DNA of 64,000 nucleotides from Procambarus clarkii (GCF_040958095.1 NC_091152.1:17581796-17645795), one strand, 5' to 3'. Shown: positions 34,801 to 45,430, numbered from the stretch's first letter. Made by a program: numbers and translations. Notes: generated by a model from the letters alone, not told the origin.

Positions 34801-36101
34801 ACTAGTTCAGATGTTGGTACTAGTTCAGATGCTGGTACTAGATCAGATGCTGGTACTAGTTCAGATGCTGGTACTAGTTCAGATGCTGGTACTAGTTCAG
34901 ATGCTGGTACTAGTTCAGATGCTGGTACTAGTTCAGATGCTGGTACTAGTTCAGATGTTGGTACTAGTTCAGATGTTGGTACTAGATCAGATGCTGGTAC
35001 TAGTTCAGATGCTGGTACTAGTTCAGATGCTGGTACTAGTTCAGATGCTGGTACTAGTTCAGATGTTGGTACTAGTTCAGATGCTGGTACTAGTTCAGAT
35101 GCTGGTACTAGTTCAGATGCTGGTACTAGATCAGATGCTGGTACTAGTTCAGATGCTGGTACTAGTTCAGATGCTGGTACTAGTTCAGATGTTGGTACTA
35201 GTTCAGATGCTGGTACTAGTTCAGATGCTGGTACTAGATCAGATGCTGGTACTAGTTCAGATGCTGGTACTAGTTCAGATGCTGGTACTAGTTCAGATGT
35301 TGGTACTAGTTCAGATGCTGGTACTAGTTCAGATGCTGGTACTAGTTCAGATGTTGGTACTAGTTCAGATGCTGGTACTAGTTCAGATGCTGGTACTAGT
35401 TCAGATGTTGGTACTAGTTCAGATGCTGGTACTAGTTCAGATGCTGGTACTAGTTCAGATGCTGGTACTAGTTCAGATGCTGGTACTAGTTCAGATGTTG
35501 GTACTAGTTCAGATGCTGGTACTAGTTCAGATGCTGGTACTAGTTCAGATGCTGGTACTAGTTCAGATGCTGGTACTAGATCAGATGCTGGTACTAGTTC
35601 AGATGCTGGTACTAGTTCAGATGCTGGTACTAGTTCAGATGTTGGTACTAGTTCAGATGCTGGTACTAGTTCAGATGCTGGTACTAGTTCAGATGTTGGT
35701 ACTAGTTCAGATGCTGGTACTAGATCAGATGCTGGTACTAGTTCAGATGCTGGTACTAGTTCAGATGCTGGTACTAGTTCAGATGCTGGTACTAGTTCAG
35801 ATGCTGGTACTAGTTCAGATGCTGGTACTAGTTCAGATGCTGGTACTAGTTCAGATGCTGGTACTAGTTCAGATGCTGGTACTAGTTCAGATGCTGGTAC
35901 TAGTTCAGATGCTGGTACTAGTTCAGATGTTGGTACTAGTTCAGATGCTGGTACTAGTTCAGATGCTGGTCCTAGTTCAGATGCTGGTACTAGTTCAGAT
36001 GTTGGTACTAGTTCAGATGCTGGTACTAGTTCAGATGCTGGTACTAGATCAGATGCTGGTACTAGTTCAGATGCTGGTACTAGTTCAGATGCTGGTCCTA
36101 G
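31831..36101 (+). repeat. 18-bp minisatellite, about 237 units
   Basis: The unit is TTCAGATGCTGGTACTAG, with variants TAGATCAGA, GATGTTGG and TCCTAG. Four units carry an extra T (TAGATTCAG) at about 33864, 33991, 34136 and 34407, all within 550 bp. They shift the reading frame, which is why several 94-745-codon frames overlap. GATGTTGG units are concentrated after 34730. Confidence 0.97.
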
Positions 36102-36211
36102 AGTGTAAACATACTTCTCCGCCATGAAGACACACTCCACGATGTACAAGCTGCTTAACTGCCACCATTTAACATCTGTGGACCTGATTGGTGGTGTCAA
36201 CTGCACGTACA

Positions 36212-36459
36212 TCTTGAGGTTATCTTGAGATGATTTCGGGGCTTTAGTGTCCCCGCGGCCCGGTCCTCGACCAGGCCTCCACCCCCAGGAAGCAGCCCGT
36301 GACAGCTGACTAACACCCAGGTACCTATTTTCCTGCTAGGTAACAGGGGCATAAGGTGAAAGAAACTCTGCCCATTGTTTCTCGCCGGCGCCCGGGATCG
36401 AACCCAGGACCACAGGATCACAAGTCCAGCGTGCTGTCCGCTCGGCCGACCGGCTCCGG
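36212..36459 (-). mobile_element. tRNA-derived SINE (SINE-T), full length
   Basis: On the minus strand the head has GGTCGGCCGAGCGGACAGC (A-box region), an anticodon-like loop CTTGTGA and B box GGTTCGATCCC. A body (AGAAACAATGGGCAGAGTTT, TAGTCAGCTGTCACGGGCTG) and the end ATCATCTCAAGATAACC follow. Flanking CGTACA at 36206-36211 and 36460-36465 may be the target duplication. Three more copies lie at 43504, 49146 and 49661. The tRNA-like loop best fits a threonine TGT anticodon; it is not a functional tRNA. Confidence 0.9.
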
Positions 36460-36757
36460 CGTACAATGTGCCTATTAAGCAAGACACTCTATGTAAAGTG
36501 TTTTGAGTGGATGTCTTGCAAGAAACAGTGAGAAGAGTGTGTGTGTGTGTATACACAAACACCACACCTGCGCTGCCACACACCTTCCCACACTTGTATA
36601 TACAAAACTCTGCCACCACACAAGGACCTGGTCGGAGGTGTTAACTGTATATAAAGATATATAAACGTTAAGACACTATATTTTAATAAGACAAGTGTGT
36701 GAACAAAGCCTGAAGTTGATGGAGTTAACACTGCTATTCCAACATCAGTAGTGAGCA

Positions 36758-36826
36758 AACGAGGCACTACGGGCTCACCATAGCCCGTGCTACTTGGAAC
36801 TTTTTGTTCCAAGTAGCGAATCAACA
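36758..36826 (+). mobile_element. HP-2 hairpin element, 69 bp with TSD
   Basis: Two perfect hairpins occur in tandem: ACGGGCT-CACCAT-AGCCCGT and CTACTTGGAAC-TTTTT-GTTCCAAGTAG (11-bp stem). They are followed by CGAATCAACA. The element is flanked by AGTAGTGAGCA at 36747-36757 and 36827-36837, an 11-bp perfect target duplication. No coding capacity. Confidence 0.8.
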
Positions 36827-36837
36827 AGTAGTGAGCA

Positions 36838-37246
36838 CCACTACGAGCTCAGGGTCCTACAAGCGGGCGAAATATTTGTACTAGAAGACTGAGCTCTGTA
36901 CTTGTATCTTAATACAACGAGGGAAGGTTGCTGGTGTGTTAACTAGAGATGGGATCCAATGGCTTTTTGTGCCACTAAGCCTATTATATTTCAGGCGCGG
37001 TTATCACCATGAGCTTACGAGCTCACCTCAGTAAGTGAATTACTATACATTAATTTGAACCCATATTAACTAAGTTAATCAGTGTTTGACAAATATTTGA
37101 TATATTGCAATTACTTAAAGACAAATTAAAGAATACATTTGCAATAAATATATTCATATCATTACATAATCTTGTCATTGTTCATAATAATTCATATGTG
37201 GGAAGATGAGAGATCAAAGGATAGGCTAAAATAATTAGTAACCAGG
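36838..37246. other. No gene seen
   Basis: AT-rich unique sequence with no repeat or frame that can be named. Confidence 0.6.
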
Positions 37247-37380
37247 ACCTAGATTCAGGAAGCTCTGTGTATTTCTTCGTAAGTGGGTTTGCTACGAAGG
37301 TTCCTAAGTGCGCCCTAAGAAGATGCTTAGGTGCTATTCAATAAGGTATACTTAGGAAGAAAAATTGTTGGTTCACCTGC
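37247..37380. mobile_element. MITE-like terminal sequence
   Basis: GGACCTAGATTCAGGAAG resembles the reverse complement of the end at 40308-40330 (CTTCCTGAATCCGGCCCC). The following CTTCGTAAGTGGGTTTGCTA and CCTAAGTGCGCCCTAAG segments resemble the interior there. It could be one end of a small DNA transposon relic. The partner end nearby is unclear. Confidence 0.4.
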
Positions 37381-37705
37381 GTGCCGATAGAGGTCACTAC
37401 TGTGTTTCGTTTGGCCAATCAGAGAGCAGCAACATTCTTCATATTGAAGATTTAGCGCTGGCTTATCGCAGCTCTACTGCCTCCTATTTACGTCGAATTT
37501 TCTTATAAAATTAGTATATTTCGAAGTAAAACAATGTTTTTTCAACTTCTACAGCCAGCACCGACATTGTAGTAAACAAATATGTTACATTTGTTGTTTA
37601 CCTACGTAATTCTAAGAGATACTGTGCAGCTGTCCTTGTTGCTCGGAAGATGCGCTGACAATTATTGTATATATTTACTGAATTTACCCAAGGGCCACTA
37701 ACTAT

Positions 37706-37865
37706 CTAGTGACCTCGAAGAGGACAGAAAGCCGGCGGCTTGTTGAAGGGCCCGCCAATGGTCTTAATTACATTTTTTAGCTGGAATTTGGCATTTACGG
37801 CTTCAGCGGGTAGGCGGTTCCATGGGTTTATAGCCCTCTTGGTGGAAAAAACATCTGTTTTCAGT
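37706..37865 (-). pseudogene. CR1-like LINE C-terminal fragment
   Basis: The minus strand reads VFSTKRAINPWNRLPAEAVN. This fits the C-terminal motif of CR1-like LINE polymerases (FFS-R-VN-WN-LP-EVV), which also occurs in degraded form in LINE-A and LINE-B here. It is a relic of about 50 codons, head-to-head with the LINE-I relic that follows on the plus strand. Confidence 0.65.
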
Positions 37866-37869
37866 CCTA

Positions 37870-38031
37870 CTTGAGAGAACATACTCTCCAACACTATATC
37901 TGTGATTGTCCTGTTATCAGTGACTTCATACCAAATGGTATGAGGTATTTTGAGCTCTGTAATTACTTCATACACTCAGGAATATTGGAAGATATTCTTG
38001 TGCTGCACCCAGATTTTGCCAGTGGAGGCTA
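37870..38031 (+). pseudogene. LINE-I C-terminal fragment, plus strand
   Basis: The plus frame reads EHTLQHYICDCPVISDFIP then YFELCNYFIHSGILEDILVL and ends in TAA at 38029-38031. The His/Cys spacing belongs to the knuckle at the LINE C terminus, as in 60527-61258. The natural stop codon seems to be kept. Upstream coding sequence is missing. Confidence 0.8.
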
Positions 38032-38067
38032 ATAGATCAGCATTAAGTATTTTGTTCTCTCCTAATT

Positions 38068-38470
38068 CCATGTATGACTGGCCATCCTGTGAGGTGAGCT
38101 TGTAGCTGGTTTTTGATCTACACTGTGTGGTCCTTTAGACAGAATAGGGAAGCAGCACATTGCTGTGTATACCTAAACATGTTTAAAAATACATTGTTTG
38201 AGAGGAGTTTTGTAGAAACTGGTAAGAGTAATTATAATATAATGTTTCCATGATTCAGTGCTTACCTCTTGTGAAAATTGCTTAGAGTTGTTTAGTCAGA
38301 GTTGATTTGTTTTTTCTATTGAGGCTGGTATTTTCTAAATTGATTCCATGTACAGTATGTCTAACCATCCTGTGAGATGGGAGTATTAGATAAACTTATA
38401 GCTAGTTTTTTATCTACACTGTGTAATATTCCATATAGAATAGGGTAGCAGCACATTGCTGTGTATACCT
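38068..38470 (+). repeat. LINE-I 3' untranslated region, duplicated segment
   Basis: Two related blocks, about 38068-38165 and 38345-38470, both run from a CCATGTA word through CCATCCTGTGAG and TGATCTACACTGTGT-like words to AGCAGCACATTGCTGTGTAT. The second copy is followed by ACCTAATCTTCTTAATAAAA, a possible 3' end. This is a diverged direct duplication. Confidence 0.6.
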
Positions 38471-38914
38471 AATCTTCTTAATAAAAAAAATCAGTAATAA
38501 AGATTTTAAATTATAGTTTGTATTATTACAAATACAGTACTGTATTATCCTTATTAAATCATGTTGACCATGGATCATTAAGATCTCATGTTGATATGTA
38601 ATACAAGTCATATTTCTTTTGAACTGCTAATCCATGCTAATCATTCATTAAATTGTGTATTATGTCTCAATTTTTCACTTCCTTGGATATACTGTACAGT
38701 ACAAAAAGATAGGATAAAAATAAACCAGTAATATTTCTTTCATTATATTTTTCATTTAAATAACTGCATCAATATTTTTACAGCTGACAGGATTTGTTTT
38801 ACCATACAGGTGCATTATTTGTTAAAAAAAAATTGGTTTATTGTTACACACAATGGTGCTACATAGCCTTCCCAGCTTGGTGCCTTCTTTTAATACTTAC
38901 TGATTAAAAAATAA
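38471..38914. other. AT-rich sequence, no gene seen
   Basis: No domain-bearing frame. A short dispersed word (ACATAGCCTTCCC...TGGTGCCTTCTTTT) sits at about 38865 and recurs at about 39541 and 40616. Confidence 0.55.
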
Positions 38915-39365
38915 ATAATAAATACATTTTATTCAGGAAAAGTACATACAGTTGATTTACAAACATAATGTTGGATTTATAGACAGAGCTAGTACATACA
39001 ATACCTAAAGCCACTAATACTCATAGCATTTCGGGCAAGGTGTGGGGGAAAAAACACAGACTAAAACTTAGTACAGCCTGTAATCGGGATTAGGTATAAA
39101 TTGTGTTGAAAGAAGGAATAAAAAATACAAAAAGGGGGGTTAGCATAGCATAACTCAGCAATTGCACATGTTGGTGAACAGCGTTGTTTAAAAAATAGCA
39201 AGACATGGGTTGACATTTAGGAGGTAAGTTAGGTTACATGGAGTTAATTAGGCAGTACTTGGTTTAACTCTTAAACTGGTTGAGAGAGGTACAGCCTTTG
39301 ACATGATTCGGGAGGTCATTCCACATTCTGGGTCCCTTGATTTGTAGAGCACTTCTAGTTTGGTT
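38915..39365 (-). mobile_element. LINE-C 3' end, 5'-truncated
   Basis: Minus-strand copy matching 7710-8120, including a diverged AGCATTTCGGGCAAGG landmark at about 39027, AGGTTACATGGAGTTAATTA and AACTGGTTGAGAGAGGTACA. It stops at the TCTAGTTTGGTT position. The last codons of the LINE (MWNDLP-like) are decayed. Confidence 0.8.
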
Positions 39366-40202
39366 ACACACAGCCAAATTGAGTAACAGGAAGAGGTCTT
39401 GGACACAAATTTGTTCCATGCTAAATGTAGAGGAATCAGCTGAGTATTCCTCAAATAAAATAAGTTGCCTCAGCTTATAAGGTAAATAAAATAAGCATTT
39501 CTCAAATAAGTAGCTGCCTCACCTCACTGCCTTACTGCTACATAGCCTTCCCGGCATGGTGCCTTCTTTTGATAATTACTTGTTCCACACCCAAATTGTA
39601 TAACAGGAAGAGGTTTTGGACCCCTACTTCCCTCTCTCTTTTTTAATAATCTACAGTATATAGTCATAATTATAGCTTTAAGTATTCAATGAATAAAGTT
39701 TGTGACATTTTTACCCTTCTCCTTACCTAACATCATTTGTGCAGCATATTTTTATTTTATGTCTCACCCAGATTTAATTTCAAAATAAAACCAAACTAAA
39801 TAAATTAGAAATGGGTATGTATAGCTAAGGTACACTCTTACTACTAGGTGAACAGGGGCATTTGGTGATAGTAAATGATCCCATCAGGCAGGGCTCATCA
39901 CCTTCTCTCATATTTCATGTTCACCAGTGTTTATTTACTTAATAACTACTGGTATAATATCTTGCTATTATAAAACTAATTCTACTATCATCAAACACAT
40001 ATTTACTTCAAGTTTCAAGCAGAGAATGCATATATAACTAACACGAAGGACTCCTCTTCACTAGATTCACCAGCTATAATATTTTGGTCATGTTCCAATA
40101 TCATAAATCGATCCCAGTGTTATGTAGTAGAGAAAAAATGACTTATATCCAGTTTACGTAAAGCTACGAGTGGTCGAAACCACACTTAAATCCCGGAATG
40201 AA
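39366..40202. other. Dispersed short repeats, no gene seen
   Basis: Related words ending AACAGGAAGAGGTTTTGGAC occur at about 39386 and 39601, and ACATAGCCTTCCCGGCATGG at about 39540. They suggest pieces of one dispersed element. The rest is AT-rich. Confidence 0.45.
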
Positions 40203-40330
40203 CTTACGAAGGTTTTTCCACTTAGGGTACCTACTTGAATACGGACCTAGCCGCCACGAAGGCGCTAAGAAGGAATTCGCTCTTAGCTAAGAGGAAAAAC
40301 CTTCGTAAGTACCTTCCTGAATCCGGCCCC
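40203..40330. mobile_element. Small foldback MITE-like element
   Basis: CTTACGAAGGTTTTTCCACT near 40205 pairs with AGGAAAAACCTTCGTAAG near 40292-40309. The ends GTACCTACTTGAATACGGAC and GTACCTTCCTGAATCCGGCC are direct relatives. The shape is that of a short non-autonomous DNA element, possibly rearranged. Confidence 0.5.
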
Positions 40331-40331
40331 A

Positions 40332-40569
40332 GGAGCCAGATTCACGCAAGCACTTACGAACGTATACACATCTTTCCTCAATCTTTGACGGCTTTGTTTA
40401 CATTTATTAAACAGTTTACAAGCCTGAAAACTTGCCAATCATCTATTGTTATTGTTATAAACAGCCTCCTGGTGCTTCGGAGCTCATTAACTGTTTAATA
40501 ATTGTAAACAAAGCCGCCAAAGATTGAGAAAAGATGTACAGGTTCGTTAGTGCTTTCGTGAATCTGGCC
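40332..40569. mobile_element. Palindromic MITE, about 90-bp terminal inverted repeats
   Basis: The left arm (GCCAGATTCACGCAAGCACT ... CAATCTTTGACGGCTTTGTT) pairs with the right arm (ACAAAGCCGCCAAAGATTGA ... GTGCTTTCGTGAATCTGGCC) over about 90 bp with several mismatches. The centre of about 60 bp holds TATTGTTATTGTTATAAACA. No transposase is encoded. It lies directly beside the smaller foldback element. Confidence 0.8.
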
Positions 40570-40925
40570 AGATCAGTGCTGCTGCACTTATACGTATTAT
40601 TTTTTTTACCAAGTGGTAGTGGTACATAGCCTTCCCTGTTTGGTACCTTCTTTTGATAATTACCTTACCTTACCAAGTGGTAAGTGGAGAATTTTTTCAG
40701 TCAACAGGTAAATGCAAGCGGCAACATTTCTCTTGGATCACTCTGAACAACGAGCCAACTAGGGAACACAAAATCCATTAACCCTAGAAGAAAGGGTAAT
40801 CCATTAACAACAGTTTCCCAGTGGCCAGTTAGTTCCTTATTTTAGGGAGTCACAAGTTAAAAAGAATCCCAAAATTATTATTTGTATTATTATTTGTGAT
40901 ATTATTATTATTATTATTATTATTA

Positions 40926-41015
40926 TTGAACAAATCCACAAGGGCCTTAATGAGGGTTCGAACCTATGCCTTGGGTGTTCCCAGACGCACTCTAGTCCAT
41001 TGAGCCACGACACTG
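40926..41015 (-). mobile_element. tRNA-derived SINE (SINE-W), minus copy with ATT tail
   Basis: On the minus strand an A-box-like TGGCTCAATGGACTAGAG and B box GGTTCGAACCC are followed by GGCCCTTGTGGATTTGTTC and then an (AAT)n tail, seen as (ATT)n at about 40898-40925 on the plus strand. The tail at the SINE 3' end fits retroposition. Confidence 0.75.
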
Positions 41016-41054
41016 ATAACAATTGCAGCCTGGAGTGTTAGTGACCCCACGAGG

Positions 41055-41090
41055 ACCCCTGCTAGGCTTCCCCTGAAGCCTAGCAGGGGT
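41055..41090. repeat. Perfect 16-bp hairpin
   Basis: ACCCCTGCTAGGCTTC, a CCCT loop and GAAGCCTAGCAGGGGT make a perfect 36-nt stem-loop. It lies between SINE-W and the 22-bp array. It could be the 5' part of the same dispersed element. No terminator-like T run follows. Confidence 0.8.
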
Positions 41091-41107
41091 TTCACTCCAT
41101 CCCCCCC

Positions 41108-41413
41108 CCCCTGTACTGGGGTTCTGTCAACCATGCACTCAGGCTCTGTAAACCATGCACTGGGGCTCTGTCAACCATGCACTCAGGCTCTGTAAACCAT
41201 GCACTCAGGCTCTGTCAACCATGCACTCAGGCTCTGTCAACCATGCACTCGGGCTCTGTCAACCATGCACTCGGGCTCTGTCAACCATGCACTCGGGCTC
41301 TGTCAACCATGCACTGGGGCTCTGTCAACCATGCACTGGGGCTCTGTCAACCATGCACTGGGGCTCTGTCAACCATGCACTCAGGCTCTGTCAACCATGC
41401 ACTCAGGCTCTGT
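41108..41413 (+). repeat. 22-bp minisatellite, about 13 units
   Basis: Units read AACCATGCACTCGGGCTCTG plus TC, with CACTCAGG and CACTGGGG variants and TGTAAACC in early units. Confidence 0.93.
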
Positions 41414-41418
41414 GAACA

Positions 41419-41745
41419 TTAGGTGTGGAGACAGGAGGTGTGGAGACAGCAAGTGTGGAGACAGCAGGTGTGGAGACAGCAAGTGTGGAGACAGCAGGTG
41501 TGGAGACAGGAGGTGTGGAGACAGCAAGTGTGGAGACAGCAGGTGTGGAGACAGCAGGTGTGTAGACAGCAGGTGTGGAGACAGGAGGTGTGGAGACAGC
41601 AAGTGTGGAGACAGCAGGTGTGGAGACAGCAGGTGTGTAGACAGCAGGTGTGGAGACAGGAGGTGTGGAGACAGGAGGTGTGGAGACAGCAAGTGTGGAG
41701 ACAGCAGGTGTGGAGACAGCAGGTGTGGAGACAGCAGGTGTGGAG
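41419..41745 (+). repeat. 15-bp minisatellite, about 22 units
   Basis: Unit AGGTGTGGAGACAGC, with AAGTGTGG, GACAGG and GTGTAGAC variants. It abuts the 22-bp array with only a few bases between. Confidence 0.94.
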
Positions 41746-41834
41746 AGGAACTAACTGTTTGAGGTTAGCGTTAAATATTTAGTGACTTGAGAGTTATTAA
41801 AGGAACAGTTAACCTTAAACAGTTGGTAATACCA

Positions 41835-42465
41835 GGGTGGGTGGGGGGACACCACAGCTTACGTGGTGGGGGGGACACCACAGCTTGCGTGGTGGGGGGG
41901 ACACCACAGCTTACGTGGTGGGGGGGACACCACAGCTTACGTGGTGGGGATGGACACCACAGCTTACGTGGTGGGGGGGGACACCACAGCTTACGTGGTG
42001 GGGGGGACACCACAGCTTACGTGGTGGGGATGGACACCACAGCTTACGTGGTGGGGGGGACACCACAGCTTACGTGGTGGGGATGGACACCACAGCTTAC
42101 GTGGTGGGGGGGGGGACACCACAGCTTACGTGGTGGGGGGGACACCACAGCTTACGTGGTGGGGGGGACACCACAGCTTACGTGGTGGGGGGGACACCAC
42201 AGCTTACGTGGTGGGGGGGACACCACAGCTTACGTGGTGGGGGGGACACCACAGCTTACGTGGTGGGGGGGGACACCACAGCTTACGTGGTGGGGGGGAC
42301 ACCACAGCTTACGTGGTGGGGGGGGCACCACAGCTTACGTGGTGGGGGGGCACCACAGCTTACGTGGTGGGGGGGCACCACAGCTTACGTGGTGGTGGGG
42401 GACACCACAGCTTACGTGGTGGGGGGGCACCACAGCTTACGTGGTGGGGGGGCACCACAGTGGCT
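41835..42465 (+). repeat. G-rich minisatellite of about 26 bp, about 24 units
   Basis: Units read GACACCACAGCTTACGTGGT then a G run of 4-9 bases. ACCAC-AGCTTAC-GTGGT is a 5-bp inverted repeat. Unit length varies only through the G run and occasional GGGGATG, so slippage is concentrated in the homopolymer. The plus strand could form G-quadruplexes. Confidence 0.95.
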
Positions 42466-42502
42466 GACAGACCACAGGAACATTACCTGTGTCTGACAGA
42501 CC

Positions 42503-42595
42503 GCGGGGCCGAGCGGGGCCGAGCGGGGCCGAACGGGGCCGAGCGGGTCCGAGCGGGGCCGAGCGGGTCCGAGCGGGTCCGAGCGGGTCCGAGCT
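42503..42595 (+). repeat. 10-bp GC-rich minisatellite, about 9 units
   Basis: Units CCGAGCGGGG with CCGAACGGGG and CCGAGCGGGT variants. Confidence 0.93.
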
Positions 42596-42721
42596 AGCGT
42601 GGAAAGCGTGATGACTGACGTACGTGATAGTCAAGTGTCATCCTCGGGTAAGTTTCTACAAGTTTCTGTCAACTTTACACTTGATCCACCCGCCTGTTGT
42701 TGTCTATAGCAGCACGTGGAG

Positions 42722-43218
42722 CCGCAGAGCAGCAGAGCCCAGCACGGCAGCAGAGCCCAGCATGGCAGCAGAGCCCAGCACGGCAGCAGAGCCCAGCACG
42801 GCAGCAGAGCCCAGCATGGCAGCAGAGCCCAGCACGGCAGCAGAGCCCAGCATGGCAGCAGAGCCCAGCACGGCAGCAGAGCCCAGCACGGCAGCAGAGC
42901 CCAGCACGGCAGCAGAGCCCAGCACGGCAGCAGAGCCCAGCATGGCAGCAGAGCCCAGCACGGCAGCAGAGCCCAGCACGGCAGCAGAGCCCAGCACGGC
43001 AGCAGAGCCCAGCACGGCAGCAGAGCCCAGCATGGCAGCAGAGCCCAGCACGGCAGCAGAGCCCAGCATGGCAGCAGAGCCCAGCACGGCAGCAGAGCCC
43101 AGCACGGCAGCAGAGCCCAGCACGGCAGCAGAGCCCAGCACGGCAGCAGAGCCCAGCATGGCAGCAGAGCCCAGCACGGCAGCAGAGCCCAGCACGGCAG
43201 CAGAGCCCAGCAGGGCAG
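42722..43218 (+). repeat. 18-bp minisatellite, about 28 units
   Basis: Units AGCACGGCAGCAGAGCCC with an AGCATGG variant. All frames stay open because 18 is a multiple of three. Frames of 160-212 codons are not called as genes. Confidence 0.95.
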
Positions 43219-43503
43219 CAGACTTTGCTAGTAGAGGTAAATAAGGAAAGTAAAGTTACTTTAGGCATGCTAACTTATGTAAGTTACATCAGGTATGGAT
43301 GGGTAAGTTACCTTAAACAGAGAGGAAATAAATAAGTTGTGTTAGGATAGGTAAGGTACATCAGGTAGGTGAGAAACAGGTAAGTTAGACTAGGTAAGTT
43401 ACATTAGGATAGGTTAACTCAGGCATGACAGGTTAGGTAACTATAGGCAAGTTAGGTTGGGTTACGTAAGTTCCATGAGCTATATTAGGGTAGGTTAGGT
43501 AGG
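43219..43503 (+). repeat. Degenerate GGTTAGGTAAGTTA-rich sequence
   Basis: Loosely repeated words (AGGTAAGTTAC, AGGATAGGTTA, CAGGTTAGGTAAC, AAGTTAGGTTGGGTTACG) fill this stretch. They may be an old tandem array. They resemble but do not form the arthropod telomere repeat TTAGG. Confidence 0.5.
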
Positions 43504-43750
43504 GAGCCGGTCGGCCGAGCGGACAGCACGCTGGACTTGTGATCCTGTGATCCTGGGTTCGATCCCAGGCGCCGGCGAGAAACAATGGGCAGAGTTTCTT
43601 TCACCCTATGCCCCTGTTACCTAGCAGTAAAATAGGTACCTGGGTGTTAGTCAGCTGTCACGGGCTGCTTCCTGAGGGTGGAGGCCAGGTCGAGGACCGG
43701 GTCACAGGGACACTAAAGCCCCGAAATCATCTCAAGATAACCTCAAGATA
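43504..43750 (+). mobile_element. tRNA-derived SINE (SINE-T)
   Basis: Full-length plus copy with the same head, body and end as 36212-36459. Its own differences are CTGTGATCCTGG, CCTGAGGGTGG and GGGTCACAGGG. It ends with a doubled CTCAAGATAACCTCAAGATA, showing the short repeated 3' end of the family. Confidence 0.9.
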
Positions 43751-44149
43751 AGGCTAGTACAGGTAAGTCAGGTTAGGTTGGGTTAAGCACAATGTTCAGA
43801 GAACAGTTTTAAGATAAAGTGGCTAAGAAAATATATTTTAACAGAATAATTATTAACAGAAATGCAAGTTTGATATGAAAATTAAAGATCAATGTTTTGT
43901 GACATATTAAATGTTATTAAGGAGTTTTGACTGTAAATGGCTTAGCGAAAACTACATAAAAGTTAGTTATTTTTATTCATTACTACTTGAAGGGTAAGTT
44001 TATAAGTACAGAAAGTTGCGCATGTTTAGTTTGATGTAAGACTTCAAATTTGGTTGAGGCTACATAATGATATGTCGTAGTAAACTTTATTAATACATAA
44101 AATGTTACTCCTGACTATTTATTGAATGAAGAATAATGTTTGTTACTTT
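43751..44149. other. No gene seen
   Basis: AT-rich sequence. The last part (GTTACTCCTGACTATTTATT) resembles 44670 and 44795, so it may belong to the degenerate repeats that follow. Confidence 0.45.
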
Positions 44150-44640
44150 GAGAATGTTAGTTGATGTTTGATGAGTATTCTTGATGTTTAGGAGATTATC
44201 TTTGATGACTTAGAGGATAACATTGATGTCTTTGAGATTATATTTGATGTCTTGGGTGTATTCTAAATGTCTTTGAGAGTGTTATTTGATGCATAAAGAT
44301 GTCTTAGAATGTTCAAATGTTAATTTAAATATCTTGGAAAGTATTATTGATGTCTTGGAAAGAATCTTTAAATGCACGAAGATGTTTAAGAGTATCTTGC
44401 ATTAGTAAATACAACACAGGGAGAGTCTTTTAATACATGAAGATGTTTTAAAAAGTTTCTTTGATGCTCGAAGATGTACTAGAGAATAACTTTGATGAGT
44501 CTGAGTGTAACTTTGATGATTCTGATAAAAACTTTGACGCCTTTGAGAATGACTTTTGATGGTATAAATCATATTTTGATGTCATTGTGTCTTATCTTAA
44601 TGTCTCTGAGAATAACTTTGACTTACTCCATGAAGTATAC
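44150..44640 (+). repeat. Diverged tandem repeat, period about 21-22 bp
   Basis: Successive words TGATGACTTAGAGGATAACA, TGATGTCTTTGAGATTATAT, TGATGTCTTGGGTGTATTC and ATGTCTTTGAGAGTGTTATT lie 20-22 bp apart, and the pattern returns at 44465-44630 (TTTGATGATTCTGATAAAAAC and similar). Identity between units is low, so the array is old. Confidence 0.65.
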
Positions 44641-44900
44641 TGTCAGTTACGAAAGTGTTAAAGGAAATTACTCTTGACTATTTTTAGTTGAATGAAAAAT
44701 AATTTTAGTTAAGAACGGTGTTGACAGATCCCTTTGGCTATTTTGTCTTATTCCACGAAGCCTAATGGCTGTTAAAAAAGTGTTGATAGAAGTTACTCTT
44801 GACTATTTTCAGTTGAGAGAAGTGTTATTTTAGTTAAGAAATGATGAAAGCGACTTTTTTCAGTTGATTGACTAATAATTTTCGTTAGAAACGATATGAA
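44641..44900 (+). repeat. Diverged repeat of about 125 bp, two to three units
   Basis: ATTACTCTTGACTATTTTTA at about 44667 and GTTACTCTTGACTATTTTCA at about 44793 lie about 125 bp apart and are each followed by AGTTGA and an ATTTTAGTTAAGAA word. A weaker third match is near 44850. Confidence 0.5.
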
Positions 44901-45430
44901 AAGAATATATTGGTAAATTTGTTACAGTATAAGGTGAAAATTTGTTTACGAAGAATGCTGGTATGAAATAATAAGTTCTTAAGCACAATTATATTGAAAT
45001 AGTTTTTGAAAATAAAGTTGGTGACTGACTAAATAAATTGTAACTAATTTGTTAGGAGAACAGTAATGCGATTGATAATATTTGACACAGAACTAGTTAT
45101 TGAATGACAGAAATAATTGTACATTTTATTTTAATTAACAAGCAAGAGAATGCAATGGACACGGTGAACATGCGAGGGGAATATGAATTGAACTTGCAGA
45201 GAACATGAAAACATTAAAGGAATATATAGAGTATACGAAGAATGAACTTGTGAAGAACATTATGAGAACATGACAAAGGACATAACTGGGATTTGTAGAG
45301 AACATGAAAGAGAATAGGAAGAACATTTAGAAACAGGCGAAAAATATGATTTGCAGAGAACATGAATAACGAGTGCAAGTGTTGTACAGAGAACAGACTG
45401 TGAACGTGGAGAGAGAGAGACACAAATACA
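44901..45430 (+). other. AT-rich then AGAGAACATGAA-rich sequence
   Basis: From 45180 to 45420 the word GCAGAGAACATGAA or close variants appears at about 45196, 45295 and 45352, with GAAGAACATT words between. It looks like another old tandem array, but no period can be fixed by eye. Confidence 0.4.

Noticed and set aside
29916-36212. Repetitive proteins from the 120-bp and 18-bp arrays
   Set aside because: Open on several frames and both strands at once; they break only where unit length changes by one base.
43376-43503. Interstitial telomeric repeat (TTAGG)n
   Set aside because: The sequence has GGTTAGGT words but no run of TTAGG in register.
43504-43580. tRNA-Thr gene
   Set aside because: The tRNA-like head recurs in four places with the same 170-bp body and 3' repeat, so it is a SINE. 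The T stem has a mismatch.
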